Origin: Odontomyia ornata
Taxonomy: Eukaryota; Arthropoda; Insecta; Diptera; Stratiomyidae
Direction of reading: 5' to 3'
Assembly (NCBI GenBank): GCA_963969285.1
Contig: OZ017738.1
Span: 39,745,999 to 39,809,998 of the forward strand
Length of the DNA: 64,000 nt
Position 1 is the stretch's first letter, and every line of letters starts with the position of its first letter. Position numbers and translations under genes: made by a program. The notes under the pieces are model-generated. The model searched no databases and was not told where the DNA came from. It was given only the letters and a program-made list of their open reading frames with translations. Of the stretch, positions 36,118 through 46,639 are shown one piece after another.

Positions 36118-36717
36118 TTAAAGTTTTACAGTCACAAACGTTTTACCCATAGGTCTCAATTTAAAGTTTCCGTATGCTTTCAGTGTGGGGCTCTTTGATA
36201 GTGGTGGTGATCTGATTCTCCTCCACAAAGCTGTGCTAATAATCGAGTGTGTTGCCCCTGGATCCCAATCTATCGTGCATTTAATGTTGTTGATACTGAC
36301 GTTTATTCTTTTTCTCTTATTAAAATGGAATATTGAGCCGGATTCCGTTTCGTCATCGGAGCTGTGTGTCTCGCTCATTTTAAAAAAACTTCTCTTCTGG
36401 AAGCTGTTTTGGTTTCTCGTATACTTTTCGTTTCTTTTAGTTGTTGTATTGTTCTCGCTTTCGTTTGTATTGGCATGTGTGTGTGCACATGTGTAACTTA
36501 ATTGAGCTCGGCCAAGTTTGATGCAGCACGATTCTGAATGTCCTCGGATACCGCACTCTTCGCAAATATTATTTTCTGCGCGGCACTGTTTATGCATTTT
36601 TGGCTTACCGCACCGTCGACACTGGTTGCTTTTAAGTTTTCTAACTATTTTACGTTTTTCTGAGTCTTGAACGCATTTCACCGATTCACAACCACTAGTG
36701 TTTTTGCTGCCTCTCAC
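36118..36717 (-). CDS. Nested Gypsy nucleocapsid and protease
   Basis: This 199-codon minus frame contains two Cys/His zinc knuckles near residues 35-70 (CRRCGKPKMHKQC and CEECGIRGHSESC), a charged linker, and a retropepsin core from about residue 145. The protease active site reads IDWDPGATHSIIS; the usual Asp-Thr-Gly is Asp-Pro-Gly, which is uncommon. The frame ends in the protease, and RT continues in another frame. The change could be inactivating or a lineage feature. Confidence 0.78.
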   Translation of the reverse strand: MRGSKNTSGCESVKCVQDSEKRKIVRKLKSNQCRRCGKPKMHKQCRAENNICEECGIRGHSESCCIKLGRAQLSYTCAHTHANTNESENNTTTKRNEKYTRNQNSFQKRSFFKMSETHSSDDETESGSIFHFNKRKRINVSINNIKCTIDWDPGATHSIISTALWRRIRSPPLSKSPTLKAYGNFKLRPMGKTFVTVKL

Positions 36718-36919
36718 GTTTGAGGCACAGCAAACATTTCTGCAAATGTTACTTCCACACCTAAGCCTTCACTGTTTTTTGAGTTAAGGTCCGACCAACG
36801 TTGTTATAATTCTATTTCGAGTCGTTTATGATGCAATCCAGTTGCAAAGCGACCACGCAATTGTCGATCGAGCATGTCGCCGTAATCTCGGCTTAATTCT
36901 TTAACCTGTTTTCGTACGA

Positions 36920-37351
36920 CTAAAAATTCTGATCGGAGCGTCGAGAGCTGTTCCAGGAATCTGCCAACGCCTTAAATCGTGTTGTTCGTATTTGGAATAG
37001 ACGCAAACATTTTTCTTTGATGGCGTCATATATCTGCTTCTCAAATTCTGCACTAGCGCCGGCAAAGGCAACTTTGAGCTCGTGAAAAGTTTTTGGCTTA
37101 AGACACAAAAAAACGAACTCACGTTTTGCGGCAACGTAGGCACTATTTGTTGAACTATCGAGGCTCCACATTCGACGTTGTGCCTCAAAACAGTCTATAA
37201 ACGTGGTGGCTTGTATGTGGGTGTCAAATTTTTTGCACTTGAATCCCCTCACGATGCTCTGCAATTCTATGCTGGATTGATTTCCGGAGTGCTGTCGTCT
37301 CGAGGTGTTTTCAATCGTCAATCCCTGCATTAATGATTGGAAGGCTCCCAT
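36920..37351 (-). CDS. Nested Gypsy Gag, N-terminal part
   Basis: A 143-codon minus frame begins with ATG at 37351, about 85 bp downstream of the primer site, a normal position for gag. It reads MGAFQSLMQGLTIENTSR, then FDTHIQATTFIDCFEAQRRM and REFVFLCLKPKTFHELKVAF, resembling Mag-clade capsid proteins with alternating helices. The frame breaks near 36920; a shifted frame continues toward the zinc knuckles. It is one of the better preserved parts of this element. Confidence 0.7.
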   Translation of the reverse strand: MGAFQSLMQGLTIENTSRRQHSGNQSSIELQSIVRGFKCKKFDTHIQATTFIDCFEAQRRMWSLDSSTNSAYVAAKREFVFLCLKPKTFHELKVAFAGASAEFEKQIYDAIKEKCLRLFQIRTTRFKALADSWNSSRRSDQNF

Positions 37352-37438
37352 AAACGTATTAAATTATTCTTGGTTCATCGTAAACCGTTTATTTTACTTC
37401 AAAAACATTACACTGGTAAAACCTGTCATTATTTTTCC

Positions 37439-37456
37439 ATCCCATCCTCGTCGCCA
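37439..37456 (-). promoter_or_regulatory. Primer-binding site, tRNA-Ser type
   Basis: The minus strand reads TGGCGACGAGGATGGGAT, complementary to the CCA-tailed 3' end of a eukaryotic tRNA-Ser (ending ATCCCATCCTCGTCGCCA). It begins two bases inside the LTR, as expected for priming of minus-strand DNA. Confidence 0.8.
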
Positions 37457-37458
37457 AA

Positions 37459-37537
37459 TGTTATGTTAAGCATGACACGACCAAGTAAGTCCGAGTTCTG
37501 ATTGTAACTGATTTATTCTCTTCAAATATAGTACAAG
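37459..37537 (-). repeat. 5' LTR of nested Gypsy, outer end missing
   Basis: 79 bp matching the inner part of the 3' LTR at 32493-32571 with about eight differences. The outer 21 bp are replaced by older Gypsy sequence. The divergence between LTRs suggests that the insertion is not very recent. Confidence 0.85.
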
Positions 37538-37539
37538 TA

Positions 37540-38400
37540 TTGCTAACCCCACTTTTAAAGGCATTATTAGAGAAATCCTCCAGCTGTGCGTTCACGATAT
37601 TACTTGCCTCTGATTCATATTTAACAACAGCGGCCTCCTGGCACAGCTTAAGTATTTCTTCAGACGTGCTGTGTAGGATAATACTGATTCTGTGGGGCTT
37701 TGTTTGGCTGAGATGAGTTCGCTCGCCAATTCCTGTTAGGTTTCCCTTGGCAAGTAAACGCGATTTAAGAGCTGCTTAGTTGCATCTAGAGTTGACGGAA
37801 ACTTTGACGATATCAGCTGGTAAGCTTCGCTTCGAAGACAAGTTGGGAAAATCTGCATAAAGGCCACCTGCTCCTCAAACTTGCTTGCTGCAGCCAATAA
37901 AGGTCTGCAGTTCTAAAATTATTGAGGGGACTTGGAGCTTCTGAAAACAAAGGAATCATCTGCCCCATAAACTAAGCTACTTTAGCATAACCGGCCGAAT
38001 TGCCTGCAGGGTTCTTAACCTCAGCTAACTTGCCAGTCATGCAAACGGGACTATAAAGATTGGTTTGTTCAATTGAAGCGCTTGTAGGTGGGCTTACCTC
38101 AAACGATAAATTCCAATCGTGGGACGTAATTAGCGTCTTTAATGATTTTGATGGATCGAAAGAATTGGTCTGGTTCAGAGAGAACCCGCCGAAGTGTTTA
38201 ATCTCTTCTTTATATTGCTTCGTTTGTTCGCAGAACTGGCTAATTCGCTCTAAACGATGTACATGCAAATTATCACCCGTATTAGTTGATTCAAGAATGG
38301 TATCTAATTCAACGGGTTCGGTTTCTCGCTTCACCTGTTGGTTTGAGCTGGAACAAAAAGATTCAGGCTTACTTTTTGGGGATTGAGAGTGCTCTACCAC
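37540..38400 (-). pseudogene. Older Ty3/Gypsy gag, separated from its pol
   Basis: A 142-codon minus frame starts at 38400 (MVEHSQSPKSKPESF) and is followed by broken coding sequence down to 37540. Residues 30-70 are charged and helical, and downstream pieces (about 37900-37650; EEQVAFMQIFPTCLRSEAYQ in a shifted frame) look like a Gypsy capsid. It lies on the far side of the nested element from its zinc knuckle and pol. Assignment to the same element rests on order and orientation. A TGGTGAACCGTTCG stretch (minus, near 38690) could be a primer site, but no LTR is clear. Confidence 0.6.
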
Positions 38401-38659
38401 TTCGTAGCACGATTCCGTCGCTTTCCTCTGGGGTTACCCGATGAATCCCTTCTGTTGCCTGATTCCTATCTCTCATTAACGCAATTTACCTATAAATACC
38501 GTGTTTTCGGGTTAATGCACAGCTCGCTAACAACACAACCCCTTCTGTGGTTGGTAGGACTACAGTTCCTATAGCACTAACTGGATGATTCTTGCTACAA
38601 TTCCAAGGGTATGAAGCCCGAGCAATCAGGATGCGTGGATGAGTGTGTTCATACTGAGA

Positions 38660-41195
38660 GTGTTAGTGTAAGATTCCAGTTTCGAACGGTTCACCAATTT
38701 AGTCTGTACTAAATTGATCATCACTAAACAACCGTACTAGAGCTGTTCGGAAACTTAAACCGGCTATCCCAATGTTATACATATAAGCGCCCATAAAAGT
38801 ATAAATAGGTTGAGCGCTGCACAGCATACACATAAACAAGCCTTTTGCTTCAATTTGAAAAACAAAATACTTAATATTCTTGTGATTTCTCACATTTCTA
38901 ATAAAAATCCTTATAATGTTCACCCACATTTTCTACATCTTCTTAATTTTCTTCTGAAAAATGTTTGATTTCCTCTCATCAACCCACCATAGCAGGATTG
39001 AAGTCTAACAAATGCAGGTCATCTATGTTTTTCATTGGATGTTTGAAAGACTGAATGATTGATCGATTAGAATGTTCATCTTCACCGCCTATCAAACGAG
39101 GCAAATAATGTCAGAAGACTTATCAGTGATTCAATATTTTATGTAGGTCGCAAACATCAAGAACGTAAATAGCAAAATCATTAAGACGTTAGGTCAGTAT
39201 TTTTTCAAACTTTAACCTTCAGGCAAAAAAGTTTTTTAGCCTAGCAATAATCTCTCAATTACGGAAATAATTCACAAGTATCTTCCTTTAAGATTTCGTG
39301 AGTTAAAAAATATTAATTTATATCAGAAGGTTAGTGTTCTAAAATTTGGTACTTCCTGGAGCCAAAACAATTGCCGTCCATCAAACCCTCAGACAATTGA
39401 TTAAATTGGAAAATTTATTCGTGTCAAAAATTTGATAACACGAAAATTAATAATATTTCAATTGCTTTAGCTGATAGATGGGTCAAGGTGGAGATAAAGC
39501 ATTGGGATGAACTATTAATCTGTACAACATTTGCATTCACATATTCTAATGGAAACTGACGTTCAGCTATAAATAGAGAATCTTGAGTAGTACGCGTGTT
39601 CGCACTATTAAGGGCATCTTCAGACCATTTGAATTTCCATAATAATCACTCAATGGGCATCTTAAGTGCCATTATCTTAACAATTGAATTGAAATTAGTT
39701 CATCAACAGTTTGATACAGCTCAGTGATAATATGATGGTTAATTAGAGTGTTCATTGTTAATAGGCCGTAACATAATGAGATGCGTTTTGTCCGCATACG
39801 TTTTGTTCCTTGTACTACGTCTTATCAACTTCTGTAGCAAATTAGGCCTTGATTTGTCTAACGAGAATGGAGACAAATGAACTGGCGACTTTTTTATGGT
39901 TATTCGATCCAAGAATGTGGTTTTAATCATTGGGTGATTAAACAGTTCTTCCTGCTATGAATAAATTTATTATAATGCACTATTTTTCTAAAAAAATCAA
40001 ATTTCGAGAACAATACCCCTGCACTATGCTTTTGTGAATCGGATATAAACTGCAATAGTTTATGTCTGCTGTGAAAAATACATTAAATCCTTTTTGTCTT
40101 CCGAAATAACTTCCCCTTCAGCAATTTTAGTTCTGTACTTCTCAGTAACATTTCTACAGAGAACTTTTGTTCAGGAATAGTTTCATCATCTTATCTTTAG
40201 CTTAAATCATCCTTTCTTATTGTGTTAAAATATAAAAGACCATCTAATCACCACTCGTAACTAACCTCATTGTTTTCTCTTCTTCCATCGTATTCATCCG
40301 TCATTCAAGTGGAAGTTCTCGTCGAATTTTGTAGTTTGCAAGTAATGTTAAAGCGAGTTTCTTCGTCCTGTGCTCAAAGCTAGAATCCCTATTTCTCTGC
40401 TCCCTTATCGCGTTTCATCAAGCTGAAAACAAAAGATTCAACTGAAACGATATGGTGTAGTACACTTGGACGAAACTCTACTCCCAACTGTGCGAAGTAC
40501 TTGGTACAACTTGAACTAATTTCTTAAGGGGAACGCTGAGGGAGACAGATACCTCCCAGACACTATTGTTTAATTTCGTTTTGCGCAAGGAATGCAGAGA
40601 AAATAAATCTATAACAAGCCCGGGAAAGTTTTTCAACGGCTATCAAAGCATTCTCTGGATTTAGTATCAAACGGATGAGGAGTGATGAAGTCCTTCTGAT
40701 TCCATCTTGCTTAAATTGGAGGAGCTTCCGATAGGGTTTCATACAAAAAGACATGCGAGAGATAAAGATTTTCCACATATCGTAATGTATATCTTCATAC
40801 GCTCCTACACACAGCGAATCCATGTATGTTGGTCGAAAATTCAGAACGAATATGTTCCCTGGTGGGCACTAAAAGCTGAGAATATCCTGATGAGTCCAAT
40901 TTCGTGTTTGGCAACGAATTACGTTTTACCATTGGAAGAGTAAGTAAACAAGAATTTTTCCTTTTGCTGCAGCAAATTTCTCAAGTTTTAACATCAAAAT
41001 AAGTTAAGATATTTTCAAGGATTTGATAGGAGCCATTTTGAAGTATACTCTCAATGATTCTGGGATAAATGCACTTAAAACAATTGAACAACTTTCAGAA
41101 GGTATTGCCAATACTCCATGTTATCTTGAGTTATATTTTTTGTAGTTTTTCATTCGGCGGCTTTAATGGATAGCTTTTAGAAACATTTAACATAA
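38660..41195. other. 2.5 kb without recognised gene
   Basis: Short open frames up to 86 codons, none with a motif I know. No terminal repeats or tandem arrays noticed. Confidence 0.5.
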
Positions 41196-41198
41196 TAA

Positions 41199-41460
41199 TG
41201 AGCCGTCGAACGACAATGGAACAGCGAGAATTGGTGGTAAGTCATTTCAAGAACGGTCAATCCCAGCGGGAAATTTCTCAAATAGTTAATTTTCTCCTAC
41301 CACAATGCAAAGCCTCTGCTAAGGAGTACGCTAACAAGAGCTTGGACTTTTAAAGCAGCGTCATATTTTGTAGTAATCGAGCAGTCCGCCTAGCCAAACT
41401 GCTCGAGGGACCTCCACGAGAAGAATCCAGCAAGGTGTTCTAGCGTTAACGGGTTATGTG
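41199..41460 (+). pseudogene. Tc1-like transposase N-terminal fragment
   Basis: MSRRTTMEQRELVVSHFKNG followed by QSQREISQIVN is the first helix-turn-helix of Tc1-type transposases. After about 35 codons the frame breaks; traces continue to about 41460 (GPPREESSKVF). No ends or catalytic domain. Confidence 0.65.
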
Positions 41461-42135
41461 GAACAATTCAAAGGAGGGGCTTGAACCGAAAAGGTGTATT
41501 TATATTTCGACGAAATGCTGACACAAAACTTATACGAACTAGATACTAAAATGGAGCTAGAAAAGAAGATAATAGAAACCCAGAAAAAAGGTTGAAGTCG
41601 ACTTAACTGATGTGCAGTTGCAGAATGATCGATTTACTTTACCGGTAGTTTCCAATTTGAACGGCTTTTTTACCACCAATCCGAACCTTCAAAGCTTTTT
41701 AACAAGTGGGAACTCACTTGAACCTAGTATAAATATGCAGGCTAATAATAAAAAGCCCATCCCTTGTGTTCTTATTCGTAACAGAGTGTGTATGATTATT
41801 TTTATTTTTCGCTTCGCTCCTAAATAATGGCTAAGGCGGTAGAAACCAAAACAAGAAACCCGAACTAACCGAAGTTCAATCAGCTCAAATTGAGCGCGAT
41901 TGAATGAAAGCCCTTCACTTACGGGAAGAAAAACTTATCACCCATCCATACGCGAAGACAGATAAAAAACAGCAGCCAACAATCAAGTTTCAGGGTTCCA
42001 AGTATAAAAACAACGGTAGTTGTTTCCTCATTGAAGAAATAATTGTTAAAAAGCCGAAAGATGAAGTGAATGCAGAAGCTACTACTGCCGCTCCAGCAAA
42101 TAATGGAGTAATCACAATGTTGAGAAACTAATACT

Positions 42136-42525
42136 TGTTCCTCAAACTGTGAAAGTCACAAATAAAAATAACACGCTTTGAAAGGTCACGAATAAAACAC
42201 GCACTGATCTGATTCCAAAAACTGAACTGCTTTATTCAACATTCAATTGTATTTATATTCTAAAACAACATGCTCATCAATTATGTTAACCAGAACAGAG
42301 TTCAATTATCGAGCAAAGAATGTGCTTACTGTTGCACATATGTGTACATGTTTTAAATAATTGAACGATGTTCGATGAAGACAAAAAATGCTGACTATTT
42401 GAAATATGGAGAAGCAAGCAAATTACATAGTTCAATGAATCAAGAGGTCAATGTTTTCAATAATGAATGCTTTGCTGTATAATTAATTTTATGGATAGAT
42501 TACAAATTGATTATAATTCTGAACA
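42136..42525 (-). repeat. 3' LTR of env-bearing Gypsy element
   Basis: On the minus strand this 390-bp segment starts TGTTCAGAAT (at 42525), right after a purine-rich GGCGGGCAGAA, and ends GAGGAACA (at 42136), giving TG...CA ends with short inverted repeats. It includes TGAATAAAGCAG, a likely polyadenylation signal. It lies directly downstream of the env fragment. No second LTR is in the window. Confidence 0.72.
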
Positions 42526-42571
42526 TTCTGCCCGCCAAGAACCGCTGGTTCTTCTAACAGAGGATAGTTTG

Positions 42572-43500
42572 TTATCTTTCGTACCATCTCGTCTTCGGAT
42601 TAGCATTGTTTGTAACTGGTGGTCTCCGCAATCTCCATATTAGGACGCTGATAATGATAGATGCAACTAGGAAGGTGAGGCCAACACTTGTGCCCAGAAC
42701 AATGATGTGATGTCGCGTCTGATGCCAAATGGTAGCCGAAAACTCGGATCGCAGGAGCGCTTCTTGCTGTTGGGTTTCATGAATAAATCTATCGTCTTGT
42801 TTGAGTAGTGGTTCCGTGGCGATGTAAAGATACGACAGTTTCATGTTTTTTACGGTGTCTTGCATCAATCGTATGGGTTCAATGTAGGTTGACTGCACAT
42901 GTACGGTTTCCATAATTTGAGAGTTAGCGCGAATTATGGCGGTTGAACTCTTGATGCTGCAATGAGAGCCCATTTCTATTATACCCACTCCTTGGATTTT
43001 AACATCTTGTCGATGTCCACTGCATGTTATGGCGATTGATTGCTTTTTAGAGGATAAAAATAGCCAGTTGTTAGCTCGGGTTAGTTGCTTCCATAGCAAA
43101 TCCTTCACGTGTAGTCTGTTGAGTGAGCATGAGATCTTATTGGTTCGCTCGAAAATCTCGTCTAAGATGCAATTAGGATGCTCGCTAATACTCTGGAGTA
43201 TGCTGACTGAGCAATGACGCCTGTTGTTTGAAACTGTTTCACATTGGTCAAATTGTTTAGGGCTCAGTTCAAAATACAGTTGGTCATCGTAATTTACTCC
43301 AAAATAATTCGTGGAGACGTCAGGGACTGAGTAATTTCCATCGTTTAAACTATGTGGGATGCCTGTACAATGTAGAAGCTCGAAGTTCCTTTGTTCGACT
43401 ATTGGGAAGAACCCTGATATGAGTATGCCGTTTTGTGTTTTTGTAATTTGTGTCCTCTGTATCTTCCTTGGTTCGATGAATAACCCCTTTCCTAACTTTA
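42572..43500 (-). pseudogene. Envelope-like protein remnant of an errantivirus-type Gypsy
   Basis: The longest open part (178 codons, 43108-42572) has a Cys-containing ectodomain, then a strongly hydrophobic segment at residues about 135-158 (VGLTFLVASIIISVLIWRL within it) followed by a short basic tail, the layout of a class I-like envelope anchor. Upstream to about 43500 further minus-strand coding similarity is readable in other frames. The N-terminal part, fusion-peptide region and all of gag-pol are missing. Position next to a 3' LTR supports the call. It is an inactive genomic fossil. Confidence 0.65.
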
Positions 43501-44060
43501 TATATGAATAGTGTTTGGGTTGATCTCAGTTTGCGATAAGTTTCGCGATCCGCACGACAAACATTCGCTTATTACCAAAACTGAAGCAAAACAAGGTAGT
43601 AATTTAGACTGAAGAGAACTACCATTAAAATTCTTAGCGCGCGAAAATCCACACGATCATCATTGGGTTAGAATGAAACTTTATTTGCATCTCCAGGTTG
43701 AGAAACCAGGTTAAGCAACGCGAAGAGTGGAAGGAAAAGCGAGAAATAACAAAAACTAAGGAATACAATAAGAAAATGAAAGAGTTGCGAGTGGGCATGC
43801 GGACCAGCCTTTACGATAGAACGGTCAGAGCAAGTCAATACTCATGAGTCTGACGAAGAAACGTAAAATGAAGAAGATGATACCTACACACATACTTTTG
43901 CTGAGTGTGGATTCGCCGAGACGTTTGAAAAAATGCGGATCATTTCAATATTCCTGACACACCAACCTATCATCGATATTACAGCGGTTTAATCTCTGGG
44001 CAACTAAATATTTTCTCAATGTCGTTCGATTAAAATTTTACCTTATTTTCGAAAATATAC
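43500..44060. other. Unassigned spacer
   Basis: No recognised protein. A lysine/glutamate-rich plus-strand stretch (about 43705-43800) reads like part of an unknown coding region but is broken. Confidence 0.4.
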
Positions 44061-44064
44061 AATA

Positions 44065-44813
44065 CGAGGTGTGACAATTAAGTTATGCGACTGATTTTAT
44101 TGCCACGCTTGTGGTAAACCTGCGACCTTGAAATTCCCTTCTTGTTTAGTTCGCCTGCTGTGTCGTGTTGAGTAGACGTGTGTTGGTGGTGCTCGTCACG
44201 AAAATAGAGAAACGAAATCAAGAGCAACGCGTCGCGATAAAATTTTGCACCAGATTGGGTGAAACAGCTTCGGAAACGTACGCTAAAATTGTAAAAGTGC
44301 ATGGTGATAGTGCTCTTAGTCGTACCCAAGTGTTTTGATGGCATAAAGAGTTTAAGGAGGAGCGTGGAAAACGAGGCGAGGAGCGGGAGACTAGTCGAGG
44401 TGCGGACTGACGTGAATGTGCAGCATGTGCGTGTCCAAATCCGTGAGGATCTGTATTTAACACCGCCCTCAGCGTGTCCCAGTATTTGGCCTCTAAAGGG
44501 ATCGCCATGTTGCAACAGCCAGCTTATTCGCCCGATATGTCACCCTGTGACTTTTTTTGTTCTCTAGAACAAAATCGATGGTCAAAGGAACCCATTTTGA
44601 GTCGGTTACGGACATCCAGGTGGCCGTGACGAGGGTACTTGCGGACATCCCAGTCGAGGTGTTCCAGAAATGTTACGAAGCATGGAAAACGCGCTGGAAT
44701 CGTTGTATAGCTGGCCCAGGGGACTATTTTGAAGGGAATGGTAGAGTTGTAGAATAATTTTTGAATATACGGTTTTCATGGGATCAGTCTCATTACTTAA
44801 TTATCACACCTCG
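44065..44813 (+). mobile_element. Internally deleted mariner, copy 2
   Basis: The left end CGAGGTGTGACAATTAAGTT is preceded by TA (44063-44064); the right end, read inward, is TTCGAGGTGTGATAATTAAG. Ends and coding blocks match the copy at 27463-28340 in the opposite orientation. Length is about 749 bp. Confidence 0.82.
44160..44757 (+). pseudogene. mariner transposase remnant, larger deletion than copy 1
   Basis: N-terminal pieces (44200-44400; GDSALS region broken by shifts) end in QIREDLYL, where the sequence jumps to the TALSVSQYLASKGIAM-equivalent stretch (44460-44510) and then PDMSPCDFF (44535-44550, across frames). The C-terminal block GTHFESVTDIQVAVTRVLA and GDYFEGN (44586-44745) is open. 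The deletion starts upstream of that in copy 1, so the helix-turn-helix is shortened and the first two catalytic Asp are absent. Confidence 0.78.
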
Positions 44814-44814
44814 A

Positions 44815-46635
44815 AGTTATGTTTACGATATAAAATCAAAAATACAAAAGAAAAATAAAACGAGTTTAAAAATGATTTGGGGATCACGTTCCCGCGCGAG
44901 AACAAGAGGTAAGAGTTTGGTCTTATCGACGACGAGTGGCTTGGCGGTTGGCGATAACAAGATTTGTTGGTTGATCGTAAACGGAGACGATTGTTGGAAC
45001 AACGAAAAGAAATTCCGTCTGACGGAGAGTGGAAGAGGATTGAGCGGTTTTGTAAACGGTTGTTCAAGTGCAAGTGAAAAATAGAAATTTCCATGGTTTT
45101 TCGCGCCGCGTAAATTTGTAGCGATATACAAATCGAAATTCGGTTTACAACCTAGCCGTGGCCCACGATTAAATGTTAATTTGTCCACGGCTGTGGTCGA
45201 AGTAACTTTTCATCGTTATTGCGGGCCAATTAATCGAATTTCTTTCGAGTTATTGTAATTCATACCGTAATCTGGGCAAAATTCTTCAAAAATTTTCATT
45301 ATACAGCGTCACGACGGGAAAATTTGCACCTATTACTGTAACCATTGCAATTGGAACTCATTTTTGAACATAACCTCATGCTCAGTGTTTTTAATGGATT
45401 TAATGTTTGTCAATATTTCATTATCCGGCATTAAATAATTGTGAAGAAATAGTTTATTTCTTCAATATTGATATACATTTTGTGTGGGTCGAGTTCTAAT
45501 AGCAAAAAATTGGTCTAAGTCGGACGCTTGAGTCCCGCTTGCATCCAAGTAGCGAAACGAATTTTGTTGCGTATTTCTTTCCATTCCTTATCTGTCAAGA
45601 GTAGTCAAGCCAAATTACATAACATAATGAAGCGAAAAAATTGTCGATGTTGATGAAGTAGCTCGAACAGAGCCAGTATTCCGTCGCATCGCAAAAATCG
45701 GTGTCCCTGTGAGAAGGGAATTAGTTCAGTCTTGTCGTAAGAAAACGATTGGAGAGTGGGAACAATTTTAATAGAATTACCCTTGTGAATCAATCATAAG
45801 TGAATGTGAATGGTAGTTTATTGAGCCGCGAGTGAAATATGAATAGAAATTGTATGGTACATAAGGAATTAGTAGTGAAATCGGAAAGTTTCATCCACGC
45901 CATATTGGTTGAGGGAAAAATTTCGTAAGCACCTATCGCAACCCTGCGCCCCGTAGCGGAACGGGATAGTCCGCGGCAAATCGAAATATAAAGCAAAGTA
46001 AGCGAGACGGTTGAGACCGCGGGAACGAAGACTTTCTAACTTTCATTGAATTTATGGGCCTTCTTTTAACAAACTCCGCTCGTCCTATCGTCGGCTTTAG
46101 TGTACTATTTTTATCTGTGTACAATTTAATCTTTTTGGACAAATCTCCCTGGTGCAAGCATTTAGAGTAATGATCAACTTTAATGTCGTGTAATTTGATA
46201 CAATGGCAAGGGATCTGTATTTAATCCTCATTCACTTTCGCTGTGTGAACTTGTCATTGATCAATACCTTTACCCAGTTCGATATTGTGTTTAGATACTT
46301 AAATCCACTCGTACGTGCGTTATCGGAAGCCCCAAGTTCTATGTAGCTAAGCAATAGGCAGTGACTTTTAATTTTTACAGTGCAATTGAATTTTCCCGCT
46401 TGTAGACAACACATTAATGAATAGAAATGGATGAGACAATTTGCTATTCGCATCGTCATTTAGCATAGGATCTATCAGACCTAAACCTAAGCAGTGCTTT
46501 ACAATTTGAATCTGAACTACCACTCGAATTTTCCCTAATTATCCAACAATTTGTATCACTTAATAAATTTTTTTTAAATGGGAACCCCTTTTTCTGTAAT
46601 TGTTTGAGTTTTGAGGCACTATTACAGCCCCCCAA
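44815..46635. other. 1.8 kb without recognised gene
   Basis: Two overlapping short frames near 44761-45188 show no known motif. No repeats noticed. It may contain unrecognised LTR or untranslated sequence. Confidence 0.4.
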
Positions 46636-46639
46636 CCAT

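Larger units (their letters stand above)
32493..37537 (-). mobile_element. Mag-like Ty3/Gypsy element nested in an older Gypsy
   Basis: The 3' LTR is 32493-32592 (100 bp, TGTCATG...CATAACA on the minus strand). The 5' LTR is 37459-37537, lacking its outer 21 bp. A primer site (37439-37456) and a polypurine tract (32593-32603) sit exactly inside the LTRs. Gag, protease, RT, RNase H and integrase follow in Gypsy order on the minus strand. It separates the older Gypsy gag from its pol. A dispersed repeat (about 32685-33150) is inserted between integrase and polypurine tract. No target duplication could be read because the 5' edge is eroded. Confidence 0.87.

Noticed and set aside
38660..38720. 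TGGTGAACCGTTCG as a primer site of the older Gypsy
   Set aside because: No LTR end (CA) or second LTR could be found next to it, so it is only mentioned in the gag entry.
41600..42131. Two short plus-strand frames (71 and 75 codons)
   Set aside because: Protein-like composition but no motif recognised; they end at the LTR boundary and may be remnants of the flanking target.
44078..44515. 145-codon minus-strand frame
   Set aside because: Antisense of the deleted mariner copy 2; the plus strand has the transposase similarity.
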